Shown here: piece by piece, positions 22,857-35,334 of the stretch | How the letters are laid out: every line of letters begins with the position of its first letter | How positions within the stretch are numbered: position 1 is the first letter of the stretch | From: Ligustrum vulgare | Lineage: Eukaryota > Streptophyta > Magnoliopsida > Lamiales > Oleaceae | Direction: 5' to 3' | Length of the DNA stretch: 64,000 bases | Assembly: GCA_963555705.1 (NCBI GenBank) | Contig: OY743170.1 | Location: 13,617,096-13,681,095 of the forward strand | Notes under the pieces: generated by a model | Seen by the model: only the letters and a program-made list of their open reading frames with translations | Told to the model about the DNA's origin: nothing | Databases searched by the model: none | Made by a program: the position numbers and the translations under genes

Positions 22857-23325
22857 ACTAGAGAGCACATATTTTATGGTTATAGTGATGGTGCGATGGA
22901 GATTGTGGTGGTGGTGGTGTTCGTCGAATATGGTGGTGGGGCATCGGGGGTTGACAATGGTGAGGCGTCGGTTCGACTAGGATGGGTTGGGGCAAATTAC
23001 TTGGACTGGTTAATTATAATATATATTTATATTTAGTTGTAATATATATTTAATTATAATTATGACTTGATTAGTGAATCAATGTAATTTGTTTTCTAAA
23101 TATGAATTGTGATTTTATAATCCTTGACATATGTATTTTTCTCAATATTTTTCAAGGCAAAATTTTCAATCAAAAACTAAACAATACAAAAACTGAAAAA
23201 TATTTTCCATGATTTGATATTTTCTAGGCAAAAGATGAAAAATCAAAAGCAGGATAAATTTAAAATGTTACTACAATTTCATATATTTCACAATTTCTTT
23301 TTTTATGTGTTTTTACAACTTTTGG
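22857..23325. other. Intergenic, 3' side of the HVA22-like gene
   Basis: A short GGTGGTGG-rich stretch (22880-22990) resembles the one left of the LTR unit at 20030-20230, as expected if the LTR inserted into it. The remainder is AT-rich and probably includes the 3' UTR of the minus-strand gene. Confidence 0.5.
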
Positions 23326-25835
23326 CTAATTACTACCTTTCGAGCGTCTAAATTTGATCCGAGAATTTAAATGCTTGTCAACACCAGATTTTTCCGAATC
23401 GGGGATTAGAATATCCTCAACCCGGATAGATTGTGCTTGGTTGTTAAGCTGAACTTGTATGGATTCTGACGTAGGCGTTTCAGCACGATAAGAGGTCGAC
23501 GGTCTTGTTGGTGGAACCGTTGGCTGCCGCGGTTTGTTCTTGAACAATCTAAATATTGAGCTCGATTGAGGATCATCATTAGACCGTCGATCTGCTCGGT
23601 TCTACACAAAATTATTGAAAGAAATGGTCAAAAGTTCAACGTGACATTAGGATATGAAATTCGTAACAAAAACTGAAAAAAGTGACAGATGGTGGCTGTG
23701 AATGTGTTACACGTTTTATTCAAAAATTATGGCAGAGTGCTTATCATAATGATGATTGTAAAGGAATGGGCAAAAAGACTTGTGGACTCAATTCTTTTTT
23801 CTCGAAAAGGGCTATGATTAGGCATTTTCATTGAGTGCAAATTGAGCAATTGTTTGTGCTATGCATGCGGAAGACACTCAACTAACTTGACGTGAAAGAA
23901 TTTATTAGATAAAGATATACATTACATATCAAACAAAAAGTGTTAATTCTAAAGGACTGAACAGTACGATCGCCGTTCGACGAGATGAATCGAGTTATTC
24001 TTGTACCTCAGAATTGGAATGTGTCATCCTTGCAGACTGCGAACCCACGAATTGAAGAAATTGGAGGATTTTCTCCGACCCCAATTCAGTGCAGTTTTGC
24101 CAATAGTAGATGGCTAAATTCCATGCTCTTTCCCTAAATTCGATTAGACTCCGATCAATGCCGGTCTCATGCTTCGTCACATAAGGCCGCAATAGGCTGT
24201 CGTAGACGAAGTCTGTTCCCTAGATTAGGCAAATATTCATAAAAATAAAATAAGATTTTTTTTTTTTTTTTTTTTTTTTTGTCGGGCACCAATTTTTAAA
24301 GATAGAAGAAAGAAAAAGAGCGATTTGTACCATTGTTTTTGGATACCATAAGTAGATGAAGAGTGCCAATTTCATCTCACCATACATTGGCAGCCTATGT
24401 AAAGATGGTGATAAAATTTAGAAATTATGACAAAAAATGTTAAAAGTGAAAAGAAAGAAAAAAAATTACGTTAAATTGTATTTACCATGAAACAAATGTG
24501 TCACCAATTCTTTCGAGTATCGTCAGCACTGCTACAATAATCCTGGAAAGATTACAAATGAAAGTTTTATGTATATATTAATTTAATCATTATTTGACTT
24601 ATAAGTTTATTGGTGACAACTTGTATATAAAATACAAAAGTGTCAATTATCAGTTTGTTGCAAAATAAACAACCAAAAAAGGCAAATCATTTTTATTGAC
24701 TAAGACATGGTCTTTGAATCTTACCCAACAGTTCCGTGTCACAAATAGAGAGCTAAACTACTACAGGAAGAGGTCATCTTCGTGTAAAAAGTAATAATTA
24801 AAGTGATTAATTAATTAAATACAAACATACTATGGGCTTGTCATATTAGCCTTTATATAATCACTAAAATGAGAAATGACCTATTAACTACTTTTACATA
24901 AAATCACTATTATTAGTTTACCAAACGCATGCCAAATCATTGTGTCATGTCACCTAATAATATTATTAAGCCCATGTTTGATAGAGATCGTAAATCAAAT
25001 ATTTAGTTAATTTTGATAAAAGTTAATGAGATATGTGGTGAAAAAATTGTGTAGGACCAATGAAATATGTGGCTGCGAATTAATTGTTGATTTTAACTTT
25101 AATAAAAATTTGATTTTTAATCAGAAACAAACCTGCACTAAGCATGAATCATTTATAAATAATTATTTATAAATATTGTTTATAAATTGCGATATGACAA
25201 TATTTTATTAATTCATTTTTTTAAAAAAAGTCAAAAATGACGAGTAGGAATATTTGATCAACAAAAATTACTGACTTTTTAAAAAATCATCTAATGAGGC
25301 ACTACCAGGCTGCCATTTATAAATAAAATTCATAAACAAATTTTACAAAACAATCTATTGATTCCTCAGTGCTTACTTTTTTGTTAACTCTTTGCTTTCA
25401 AGAAACGCCATTTGAGGGTCTTGATTGGTTCAAGTTTCTTAAAATTATTATTATTAAATAAATTCTAAAAAAGTCCAATAATTCAAGAGCCCACAATTGT
25501 CAACTTCATTTTTCATTTAAAAAATATAATTGGAAAAGAAAATCCGAAAGAAAAATACTTACCAATAGTGGCACCAAAACCTGAGTTCTTGAATCTCAAC
25601 TCTATTCTTTTCTACAGTTTTGAAACATTGAAAAGCCGGATAAGCGTATCCAAGAACCAACCTATTCAATCCAAGAATAAAAACTCAACTATTTACTCAG
25701 TCAAAATCTTTAAAAAAAAAAGATTCATTCAGAAGAAAAGTTCCAAAAGTAAAAGAAAAGAATCAATTTCGCCAAAGGCCAAAGATTTAACTCTACGACT
25801 TACACTAAACCTCTGGTAACAAGTTCTCCGAACAT
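23326..25835 (-). CDS. HVA22-like protein (TB2/DP1/HVA22 family), six coding exons
   Basis: Complement of exons 25804-25835, 25563-25661, 24486-24542, 24331-24394, 24007-24219 and 23326-23601. All introns are GT-AG and phases agree, giving 246 residues with no break. It starts MFGELVTRGLVLVLGYAYPA, typical of the family. The TB2/DP1 domain spans about residues 10-95: ELRFWCHYWIIVAVLTILER, GDTFVSWLPMYGEMKLALF and IYLWYPKT are conserved signatures. LLRPYVTKHETGID and a helical stretch to FVGSQSA follow, as in the longer HVA22-like members. The last 90 residues are low-complexity, proline- and serine-rich. The family sits in the ER membrane as reticulon-like hairpins shaping tubules and trafficking, often stress- or ABA-responsive; this role is inferred from family. 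No lesion is visible. Confidence 0.9.
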
Positions 25836-26300
25836 CTTTATCAGTTCCGGCACGGAAAACTTCCCTGAAATAATCTGAAAAATAATTAACTTCCAATTGT
25901 AACTAACCAAAATTGAAATATCTATAATAATCCTACAAACACACAGCAAATCTTAGGGAAATACAGGATTTGAAATCAACCTGTACGTAATTGATGGGAC
26001 TGATCCGCTTCTTAAAAGATCAAACGGCTGAAGAGGCAACCATTTGATGGATTCAAGAAGCTGTGTTTCAGATGAAACACACACACACACAAACACACAC
26101 AAAGAAATACAAATTATTATCGAGAAACCCAGAAAATAATGGTTGCATTAAGAGGAATTTAAGAATATATAATTACCTTGAGGCAAACAGAAGGATCTTT
26201 GAATTGTGGATTTTTTTTGGGAAATGAAATAAAACTCGAGAAACTTGAGAATGGAGAAATGGAAGAAGAAGAAGACGAAGAAGTTCGTTGTGTGTAAGAA
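25836..26300 (-). other. 5' UTR of the HVA22-like gene with a probable intron
   Basis: Going upstream from the ATG there is 38 bases of leader, then an acceptor TTTTTCAG (about 25875-25882) and a matching donor AAG/GTAATT at 26176/26177, suggesting a 300-base leader intron (25875-26176). The first exon would run from about 26177 to 26300 and is rich in CTTCTTC, common in plant leaders. Confidence 0.6.
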
Positions 26301-26325
26301 TTTATAACGAACGTGTGTGAGTGTG

Positions 26326-26335
26326 TTTATATATA
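26326..26335 (-). promoter_or_regulatory. TATA box of the HVA22-like gene
   Basis: The minus strand reads TATATATAAA, about 30 bases upstream of the presumed start of the CT-rich leader. It is the best core promoter signal for this gene. Confidence 0.6.
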
Positions 26336-26839
26336 CAGGCAGCGATTAGGAGTTGGATGAAATAAAATCAGTTTCTTGGATTTGGATTTCTTGCGACAGA
26401 CGCCTTCGCATTATTTTACACGTAATTCAAGTGGAGTGGATATCTTGGGACTTGGGATTCTTTATATTGGTTTACCCGTTACCGTTTTGGCAGTTATTTT
26501 AATTTTTTTGAGGGTATTTTTTTCATTACAACGTAAATTTTCCATTTTGGAAAGAATCTCCCTTTGGAAAAACGTGTTTAGAGCATCCGTAAATTTGATG
26601 CAAATTAACACCCAAAAAATAGGGATTGTAACGGGACGAGAAATTCTCGAACTCATTTCATTCTTTTCAAACATAATTGTTAACATAATTAAACTGGTAC
26701 TATCTATAAAAGATATAATGATTTTTTTTTTATTAATGTTAATAATTTTTTAGAGCTACTAAATGTGGATTTTGTAAAATAATCATACTTTGAGAAAAGA
26801 ATTTGTATAACTAAGACATTAGATAATGATTATAAAAAA

Positions 26840-26881
<42 letters not shown>

Positions 26882-28340
26882 GGGGATGTAAACGGAGATT
26901 ATAGGCATCTCCACCCCAACCTGTCCCTGCCCAGTCCCGCATATATTTGTATAATCCTCATCAATCAATTCACACCCAGACAATGCACAACAATGAGCCA
27001 CGTGAAATGCAAAATTGAATGCAAATGTACATCAATATATACAATTGTGGCCGGAAAGTTAATTTACATTCTTTTACATCTTCTTACACATCCTCATTGG
27101 AGAGCATTCCGGTGAATGTTGAGATTTTAATCACTAATTGTAGCTAATTTACACTCCGATTACTGTTGCTCTTATAAATTAATTTATAAACAACACATTT
27201 CTCAAATTACATTTTTTAACTAAATACATTTTTTCCAACAACTTTTTGATCACATATTTTACCTCAAAAACATCACATTCTTTTTTAATTCATGGAATGA
27301 TCAATTTTGGCATGTAAGAAGTACCATTTAGTATGTGTTGATTTAAACTGGACTACACAAAGTTTTGAAAGGAAGGGCAATCTCGAGTTCTAGTAGAGAT
27401 GTTGAATATGATATGAGAGATGATGATTATGAAAATTTGGATTTGAAGGCTTTAAGTACGTCTTTATTTGGCCAAGACTGTAAATATTGGTGTACATACA
27501 AATGATATGGTGAAATTTGATTTGATCAAATTTTCTTCAACCAAATTATTAAAAGAAAAAAAAACTCCACTCTTCTTGACATCTCATTTATCTGTAAAAC
27601 ATTCTGTATCTCCTTATATAGCATTAACAATATTCAAATTATAAAGATAATTATATTCACACAACATTTTTTTTTTTTTTTTTTTTTTGCTGCTGTATCT
27701 TTTAATTGTTTTGAAGTTCTCCAGTTTTTGTTAATTATTTTCATTATCCATTTAATTTTTTTCTTTTGCATTTTTATCATTACAGTTTTTTAGTTGTTAT
27801 CGTTGATGACGGTTTCTATCCAAATTTTACACACACATTTTATCATATTCATTTTTTTGTATTCAAACTATAAAAAGTAAAAATAAATCTTTTTAAGCCA
27901 TTTGAATGAATTCTTTGGACGAAAACCATCATTCGAGACAATATGTGCTAATTAATGAAAGATTCAGTATATGAAAGGGCTAACAAAAGTTTGGAACACA
28001 AGTTAATAATGACCTTAGACTGAGAACTTTCAATATTGCAATTAAAACATAATGCAACTCATAAAAATTGTATATGAGTTATGACTATCCAATTACAATT
28101 ACAATAATAATAAATTTAAAACATAATGCAATTCATAAATTTATTTTTTACTTTTTTTTTTACATTTTTTTTTGATTGTATATTGAATACATAATTTATA
28201 CATTAAGGTAAGAAATTTTATAGGGAGAAACGAAATAACAAATTATTCATTTGTGTATGCAATTTTTTTTTTTTGTTGTTATTTTTATCCGACAGTGTAT
28301 TTTTACAACTTATTTAAAAAATAATTTCCAATTATATAGT
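26336..28340. other. Gene-free AT-rich DNA with simple repeats
   Basis: No supported gene; the open frame at 26376-26753 is AT-biased hydrophobic translation with no domain. An (AAT)n tract spans about 26842-26880 and a T-run 27667-27688. 27170-27300 is an antisense copy of a dispersed repeat found also near 32.4, 44.0, 44.25, 46.7 and 46.9 kb. Confidence 0.5.
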
Positions 28341-28368
28341 CCGTGGATCGCACGGGTGCGATTACTAG
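28341..28368 (+). mobile_element. Helitron 3' terminus
   Basis: The hairpin ATCGCACGGGTGCGAT is followed by TACTAG and then T, the Helitron 3' signature (GC-rich hairpin, then CTAG, insertion before T). The 5' end (TC after A) was not located, so element length is unknown. Confidence 0.6.
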
Positions 28369-29665
28369 TTACAATAATAATAATGACATAGGAAACTCAT
28401 AAAAATTGTTATGTTCCTTATAATTTATTAGGACTTTCTTACTTCTCCTATTGTTACTGTCTTTTTAAGTTTTAACCCTCGATTATAGAGGAAGATCATA
28501 TTGTGACGTTTTCTCTTCATTACCCACCAGATGCCCTTTTAACTTTTATGTTTAGAAACTTTTAGGGATTTTCAAAATGGATTTTTTTTAATAATGAAAT
28601 TGAAATATTCTAGAATGGAATACCCCGAGATTGATTAGTCTTGACAAAATAATATTCTTGGGGGTAGTAAGGAAGGTTCCATTTAGTATTAAAATATTTT
28701 TTACTTCAATTAAATGTAAATTTTCCGCTGCAATTGTTGAAGCATTCAAATTTATAAATTCGTTTAGTTGACCATAAATGGTTTCTTCGTATATTACTAT
28801 AATTTAATTTAATTTAGTGCCTTTCAAAGGTAAGTGTCCTTACGTTAAAACTCCACGGGTAATTACATTAAACAAAAGTTACAAAACTTTGAAAAAAAGA
28901 TAGAAAATACTTGAATAATCTACGTTCACGCGTTTGACATATAAGTCAAAGTTGGACCGTTGGTCCCATTTTTATTTTATTATTTTAAAAAAAAAAATAA
29001 TATTTTCATCCACTATTTTTCTATTTTTCAACGGTATATCTTTTAAATCTATTAAATCAAACAGAGATGAAATTACATAGTAATTTATAAATATATTGAA
29101 TGAAGACACCAAGCGCACATTTTAGAAATACTATTCATATTTTAACATCTTCCTCTTGGATTATATAATTCTTGCACATGGAAGCTTCTTTAAATGCACG
29201 CAATACATGTCAAATTACTTAACTCTTCCTATTAGATTTTTTGATGTAATTGGCAATTTCATAAATGAATTGACTCATTTATAAAGTTAAAATTAGAGTC
29301 AAAGTATCATAATTGAGTTAGTTGATTATTTGAGCTCATCAAGATCATAGTAGTATTCAAGAAAACTTGGGACGCAATCAGAAATCAAATGAGAATAAAA
29401 AATCAGCAATGATTATAATTCAGATTTCCAGGCAGCATTTGAGACACTATTTTTGCATAGCAAACATTCAAATTGAAAAAAAAAAAAAAAAAAAAAAAAT
29501 TCTACGAGAATTATAGCCTTTTAAGTTAGCTTTCCAACTCACTTCAATCGCCTCAATCGGATACCAGGAGAAAAAGATATGATGAAGTACCAATGATCGT
29601 AAAATCTGGACAGATATTTCGTGATTTCTAGACTTGCTACAATCCTAAATTATCTCAAACACTTA

Positions 29666-29724
<59 letters not shown>

Positions 29725-31277
29725 AGCCCTATTTCATTTTTGGTGTGGTTGATCATGGTATTTGATAGAGATATATCCTATCAATCTTTTGATCCATTCC
29801 TTGATTATTCAAGAGCAATCATTGGGACTTAGTCATAAAACACTAAATTCAAAATTCTTTATCAATAAGCTTTCAGATTTCTAAAGTTGGAGAGAGGTCA
29901 TTGGAGTTTCAGTTGAAGAAGAATCACGAGATCCAACGGAGAGAAAAGATTGTCTAGATATTTTGGAAAGTGTTGGAGGCACAATCGAAGGTTTCTTTGG
30001 TGATTTACAAGTTGTCATGTCAGAGTCTATAAAGGTTTAGTTGTCTGAACTAACCGTAAGTTATTCTTTTTTAGTGGGGTTTACTGACACGTTTGCTTGA
30101 ATTTTTGTTTTTGTTTTTGTTTTTGTTTTTTTTATCCCTATGAAGAGTTCTTCTAGGAGTTTTCATTCATTATCAATTCTTAGTGTAATTTATTTTAAGC
30201 AGTATTCTAAAAAGCGTAAAGCGTGATGAAGCGACGAGGTCGAACTTCAAACTTAAGCGTGCCTAAGCATGAAAAAGCCCGGCAATGCATGAGCGAAGCG
30301 AGGGTAAAGTACGAAGCTTGATGAAGTGTGAATGTCAAGCTTCGAGCCTAAACGCGCCTAAGCACAAATGTGTTTGAGCTTTTTAGAACAGAGATTTTAA
30401 GCATTTGTTTATTACTTTAGATTGACTAATATTTTATTTAATTGATTGACTATTTATCTAGATTTAAATTAATTCATAATTCCACATTATACACATATTC
30501 ACCAACTCAAGGTGTAGTCGAATCAACACATCTAATTTCAAGTGGTATCAAAGTCTAAATATGATAGCCGATCCCAATTTAATTTAAATGTGTATGTCAT
30601 TATTCGTCCCTCTCCTTAGTAAATACAAAAAGGGGAAAAATATTAAAATGTATGGAGGATTTTTTTAAAGCAATATTACTGAACATGTTATTTGTGATAA
30701 AGTACAAGTAAAATTTATGAATGAAGAATAAATTCATTAACTTTTTTTAGAACTTATTTAGAATATTTGACATAAGTTATTTTATGCATATTCTGTGCTT
30801 CACACATTAAGATTTTGTGAGTGAGTACTATCGTATATATGAGATTTGGAATGAAGGTAATTGACGTAGTGTGGTGAGTTGACTTCAAATATGGAATGAC
30901 CTTTAAATTAGTTGAGATAAACTCTAGCATATTCCCATAAAGAGAAAAAATTATTTTGCTTAAGAACAATTATTTATATAATATCAAAAGAAAAGGCAAG
31001 GGCTTTAAGAAAGTGAAAATTACATCCACACATGTTTTTAAACTTCATAAATCAAAAATAAGTTTCACAAGATATTTTTTTCAAAAATCAAGTGATAATT
31101 ATTTTTTTAATATTAATAAATAATATTATTTAACTATATTAATCTCTACCACCCACCTCAACCTCGTCCTTCTCAATCTTGATTATATTTTCAGTCATTT
31201 CCCAAACCCTCTCTCAATTTCTCTAGTTCCACAACAGACCCCTCCTTTCACCGTCAATAGAATTTCACCCACACACA
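28369..31277. other. Gene-free region with possible gypsy LTR relic and CA microsatellite
   Basis: No gene is seen. An A-run of about 22 lies at 29478-29500 and (AC)n at about 29668-29720. 29500-29640 resembles part of the gypsy-type LTR (compare 10264-10370: TTTAAGTT, AATCGGATA, AGATATG in the same order) and may be an LTR relic. 30105-30132 is (GTTTTT)n. 30205-30350 has repeated AAGCGTGATGAAGCG-like words. Confidence 0.4.
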
Positions 31278-32098
31278 TGTTGGGTGGATTTGTAAATAGT
31301 GACGCCAAATAATGAAAGTTTGTAAATCCGAACTGAAATTTGGACAGAGTAACGGTAATGAAAGTACAAACAATGAAGAAGAAGAAAAGAAGGACAAAGG
31401 CGAGGCAAGAGTTGAACTCTTTGTCCTTAAGTCGAATTTGCCCCGCAACGGTGCCTACGGATAACGACAATCGACTCCCAAGATACAACGGCTTCACTTG
31501 TGTTTGTAGCACTTCAAAACACAAGTACAACGAACCAAATATAGGCTTATGTACTCCAAATGATGCAATGAAGGAAAATCAAAATAAATGAAATGATTTT
31601 GATTTAGGAGACAAGTGAGGATGAGAGGTGTTTTTGCATATCAAAAATTGTGAGGAATAGGACACCCAAAGGGTCCTATATATAGATTATGAAAGGGTGT
31701 AGACGAAGTGGTTGAGGCCCAAACCATGCACCATTTCCAAACAATGCACCTTTATGAAAATGTGTCATTTGGTCGGACAACCGTGCGGCCGCACGGTTTT
31801 ACTCAAAAAACCGGATATTAATTTGACGTGTGATCGCGCGGTTTACTAACCGTGCGGTCGCACGGTCAAACATTTTGACTTGATTTTCGTCCTTTTCCGT
31901 AATTTCTCATTCATCCGATATTGATTTTCGAAATGCCAAATATTGGTTTTCTATCCCCGTTTGTGCGCCCCGAAGCGGCGAAGTGGCAAACAATTTTGCC
32001 TAAACGGATTGAGTCGAGCTTTTGAGTATTAGGCCGAAGTCGACACAAAGTCACTTTAATCGATTTTCAATTCTCGATTTATTAACCAATATCCAACA
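31278..32098 (+). repeat. Solo LTR with palindromic TGTTGG/CCAACA ends
   Basis: 821 bp from TGTTGGGTGG to ATATCCAACA, flanked by ACACA (31273-31277) and ACGCA (32099-32103), a one-mismatch 5-bp duplication. A promoter-like CCTATATATAGATT lies at 31675-31690. No primer-binding site or polypurine tract follows, so this is a solo LTR. It carries GC-rich palindromes at 31782-31799 and 31848-31865. Open frames inside it are chance. Confidence 0.75.
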
Positions 32099-34050
32099 AC
32101 GCACACCCTATGCCACCCTCCAAACCAAAGACGGCTACTATACCGCGGCAAACCATGAATGACGGCACACAGGACTTCTCATTCCAATTTTACCCTCCTC
32201 ATTTGCCTCTCTTCAGCTCGACGAAGTAGTTTGCCATGGAATTTGCTTCCCTCTGCCGATGGGCGCCATTGCATGCGAGACAGACGTTGTAGCATGTGAT
32301 TCTTGCTGTTGTGCACGATTTAGGCACAGTTCGACTGATTATAATGAGCAGTCGCCATTTATTTAAGATTTCGAGGTAAGATTTGCAGTTAAAAATTGGA
32401 GAGAGAAAATGTTTGTGGTTAAAAGTGGTTTATAAAATTGTGCAATTTAAATTTTTTATTTGAACAAGATAGCCGAATGGAGGCTTAGACTTCACATGGA
32501 AAAGTGCTTGCTGCTGCGTACGGTTTCGAATTCAACTTCACAGTGGATGATTGACGGAGATTCTCATGTCTTGAGACAAGGATCTTTAAGGTCACACTTA
32601 ATAGTTAATGCCACATGTGGTGGTGATGGTGAGGTGGTGCATGCTACTGTGTTGCTGTGCACCGCACCCTGCGGTGCGGTGTGGTGGTGGTGTTGCAGTG
32701 GTGGGTGGTATGCAGTGGGGATTGTAACGATGGGGCTATATGTTGTAGTTATGGCTAGGGTGGTGAAGTTGGTAGTGATTGCATGTGGGGCTGGTGGTTG
32801 ATAATGGTGATGATAGGGTGGTGGGCGATGGGGATGGTTTCTTGTGAGGTGGAGTTTGGTGTGGGGAAGTTGGGGTAGGGGTGTGAGGGTAGAGATTAAT
32901 ATTGATTGTAACCCATAAATTCGTTATGTGGGACCAGTAAATAATATGTAACCTAATTCTTTTTTGAGATATGTGACTAAATTTGTAATCGTGACTCACA
33001 AAATTTTAAGTTGTATGTGACCAATTAATTTGTAAATCGTGATCGAAAAATAAGTCATAATCAATTACTTTTATAATCAATCTTGCTACATAAATAAAGC
33101 TCTTGACAAAGAGCTTGACAAAAGTTCTCACATAAGGAGTGGAGCCGATAATCATTGTTCTTGACATCACACAAAACATGTGAGAGCTTTTATCAAGTTC
33201 TTTGTCAAGAGCTTTGTTAAAATAGAATAATTCTTTTATGATTTGTGATAAAAAGAAGTTGTGACGTATAATATTTGTGATTCGTGATTCAAAAATAAGT
33301 TGTGACCTATAAAATTTGTGATTTGCAATCGAGTAGTAAATTATGACCGGTTATTTTGATAAATTGTGAAAAAAATTGTGACATATAAATTTGTAATTTG
33401 TAACCAAAAAATAAGTCGTAACCAAATAATTATATAACATTTGATCAAGAAATAAGTCGAGTTCAATTATTTTGGTAAAATTTGACCTTTAAATTTTGTG
33501 ACCTTTAAAATGAATTTTGAATATGACCATAATTTGTATATTATTGTAATCCTAAATTCTATTTTATTTTGACATTAATATATTTAATTGATAAAATATA
33601 TCAAATATTTATTTTAATTAATAAAATCTAATCAAGACCTGATTTTTATTTTTTAGAACTTCAAAATAATTTTTCTTAAGTTTGAAATTGTATCTTCTAA
33701 TCACCTTAGTTGTGCATTGTTTCCTTTATGGAATTTTAATTTTAATAGTTCCAGGTATGACATAATGGGTGGAACCGGGGGAGTGTATATGGGAGAAGGC
33801 GGAGATTTTGTTTGATTTTTTCTATATAGCTTATTCATTTGTATTTTAAATTAATTTACTTGTGCAATGAACGTTGCATATGTTTATTTAGCCGGATTTA
33901 ATTTGCAAGGACTTGATCTTTTATGTTAATAGAATGTTGAGGACCATGATGTCAAATATGAGGCTAGGATTTCATCACGTTGCATAAAGGTTAGATATCT
34001 CAATTGCAATTTTCTTGAAAATTAATGTAAATATGAGTGATCAATGGTGA
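32099..34050. other. Gene-free region, GTGG-rich then degenerate repeat
   Basis: 32350-32480 contains a copy of the dispersed AGGTAAAATGTGTGGTTAAA-type repeat. 32615-32890 is G- and T-rich low complexity (GGTGGTG words). 32900-33540 is an irregular succession of phrases like TTGTGACCTATAAAATTTGTGA and AAAAATAAGTCGTAACC, a decayed tandem repeat. The open frame at 32460-32801 is explained by the low-complexity tract. Confidence 0.5.
33096..33215. repeat. 120-bp fold-back (MITE-like) element
   Basis: AAAGCTCTTGACAAAGAGCTTGACAAAAGTTCTCACAT-type sequence at the left end is complemented, with a few mismatches, by the right end (ATGTGAGAGCTTTTATCAAG to CAAGAGCTTT). Arms are about 38 bases around a 45-base loop. 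Target duplication is unclear. Confidence 0.8.
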
Positions 34051-34053
34051 ACT

Positions 34054-34290
34054 CGAGGTATAGCTCAGTTGGTTGAAGGTGAGAGTGAGAAATCTCAGCT
34101 AAGCTGGCAGCTGCAGAGTGGGAGTTGGAGTCCTACCAATGGTATGGATGAAACTTCTTGCAAACACAGTTAAACAGCAAGTTCTCAATCCTCCTCAACT
34201 GAGGCACATTTCGCGATTTACATTCTCTACAAATCTCCATGACATGGGCTGTAGGGGCTCATAAGGTTGGAGTTCAACCTTTGTTTAACA
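34054..34290 (+). mobile_element. tRNA-derived SINE
   Basis: A tRNA-like head: A-box TAGCTCAGTTGG at 34061-34072 and B-box-like AGTTGGAGTCC at 34123-34133, in the order and spacing of an RNA polymerase III promoter. The rest does not fold as a tRNA and continues as an unrelated body of about 150 bases, so this is a SINE, not a tRNA gene. The right end is approximate. Confidence 0.65.
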
Positions 34291-34527
34291 ATTAGTTTAT
34301 ACTAAGTGACTGAATGTAAAGTAAATTTATACTTCAGTGCTAACTAGTTTCGCTTTTTGGCATTTTCGATAATTGAAATGTAAATTTTTATTTCAACTTT
34401 ATAAGGATCTTTGTAAAACTTTTATTCACTCTTAACAACTAATCTATTTTTTATTTAACATATAAAAGCGATTACTATTCTATTTTTAAAAATAACACGA
34501 TTTCTTTAAATTTCTATTCGATGTATA

Positions 34528-34953
34528 TGTTGAATGATAAACTTGATTTGATCCATGAATTATTGTATTCAAGATATGTATCCAATTAATAAGTCCATTA
34601 GGCCAAATTTCTAGAAGCATGTTCTTGATAAATCTTAAGAAAATATCATGATATTTGTGGAGATGTTTTGTGGAGAGTACTCTAGAGTATTAGATATTTT
34701 ATGGTAATATTTCTAGATGAATAGATTTTTTTGAAGATAATTCTAGAGATGAAATTGTAACCATTTGATTAAATATATGGTGGCATGATCCTAACCGTTG
34801 GTTAAGGAGGTGCTACTACTATAAATAGGAGAGAGTTCTATCATTTTGTATCACAAGTCAACTAATAAATTATCCTCTTCCATCAAGTTCTATAGCTTTC
34901 ATATATTCCCTTTTAATCTACTCTAATCTTCCTTAAACATCTTTATTCCAACA
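34528..34953 (+). repeat. 5' LTR of Copia E
   Basis: TGTTGAATGATAAAC to CTTTATTCCAACA, about 426 bp, with a CTATAAATAGGAG promoter box at 34819-34831. Its last part matches 37951-38073. The primer-binding site TGGTGTCAGAGC follows at 34957-34968, one base off the usual tRNA-Met site. Confidence 0.85.
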
Positions 34954-35334
34954 AATTGGTGTCAGAGCAAGGTTTCAAGAGAAGTTCTTCTAAAGTCATG
35001 GCTAACGGTGGTATGGCATCATTTCAAGTTCCATCATTAAAGGGAAGTAATTACGACAATTGGAGTATCAAGATGAAGGCTCTTCTTGGAGCACATGACG
35101 TTTGGGATATTGTGGAAAAAGGCTACAATGAGACATGGGATGAAGCATCACTATCCCAACCACAAAAGGATAGTTTAAAGGATTCAAGAAAGAGAGACAA
35201 GAAGGCTATCTTCCTCATCTATCAAGCATTAGATGATGATGGGTCCGAGAAAATTTCCAGTGCAACGTCCTCTAAGGAAGCATGGGAGAAGCTTCATACC
35301 TCCTATAAAGGAGAAGAGAAATTGAAAAAGGTAA

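Noticed and set aside
24722..24785. Possible extra exon of the HVA22-like gene
   Set aside because: The true exon encoding RFWCHYW is at 25563-25661 with correct phase; this stretch lies within the intron.
26376..26753. 125-codon hydrophobic ORF upstream of the HVA22-like gene
   Set aside because: AT-biased translation rich in Ile, Leu and Phe, no domain, overlaps the divergent promoter side.
29668..29720. CRISPR-like or regulatory array
   Set aside because: It is a simple (AC)n microsatellite; no CRISPR arrays are expected or seen in this plant DNA.
31195..31591. Overlapping ORFs on both strands near 31.3 kb
   Set aside because: They lie inside the solo LTR or cross its border and have no domain.
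34054..34140. tRNA gene
   Set aside because: A- and B-box-like motifs are present, but there is no cloverleaf or acceptor stem; a SINE fits better.
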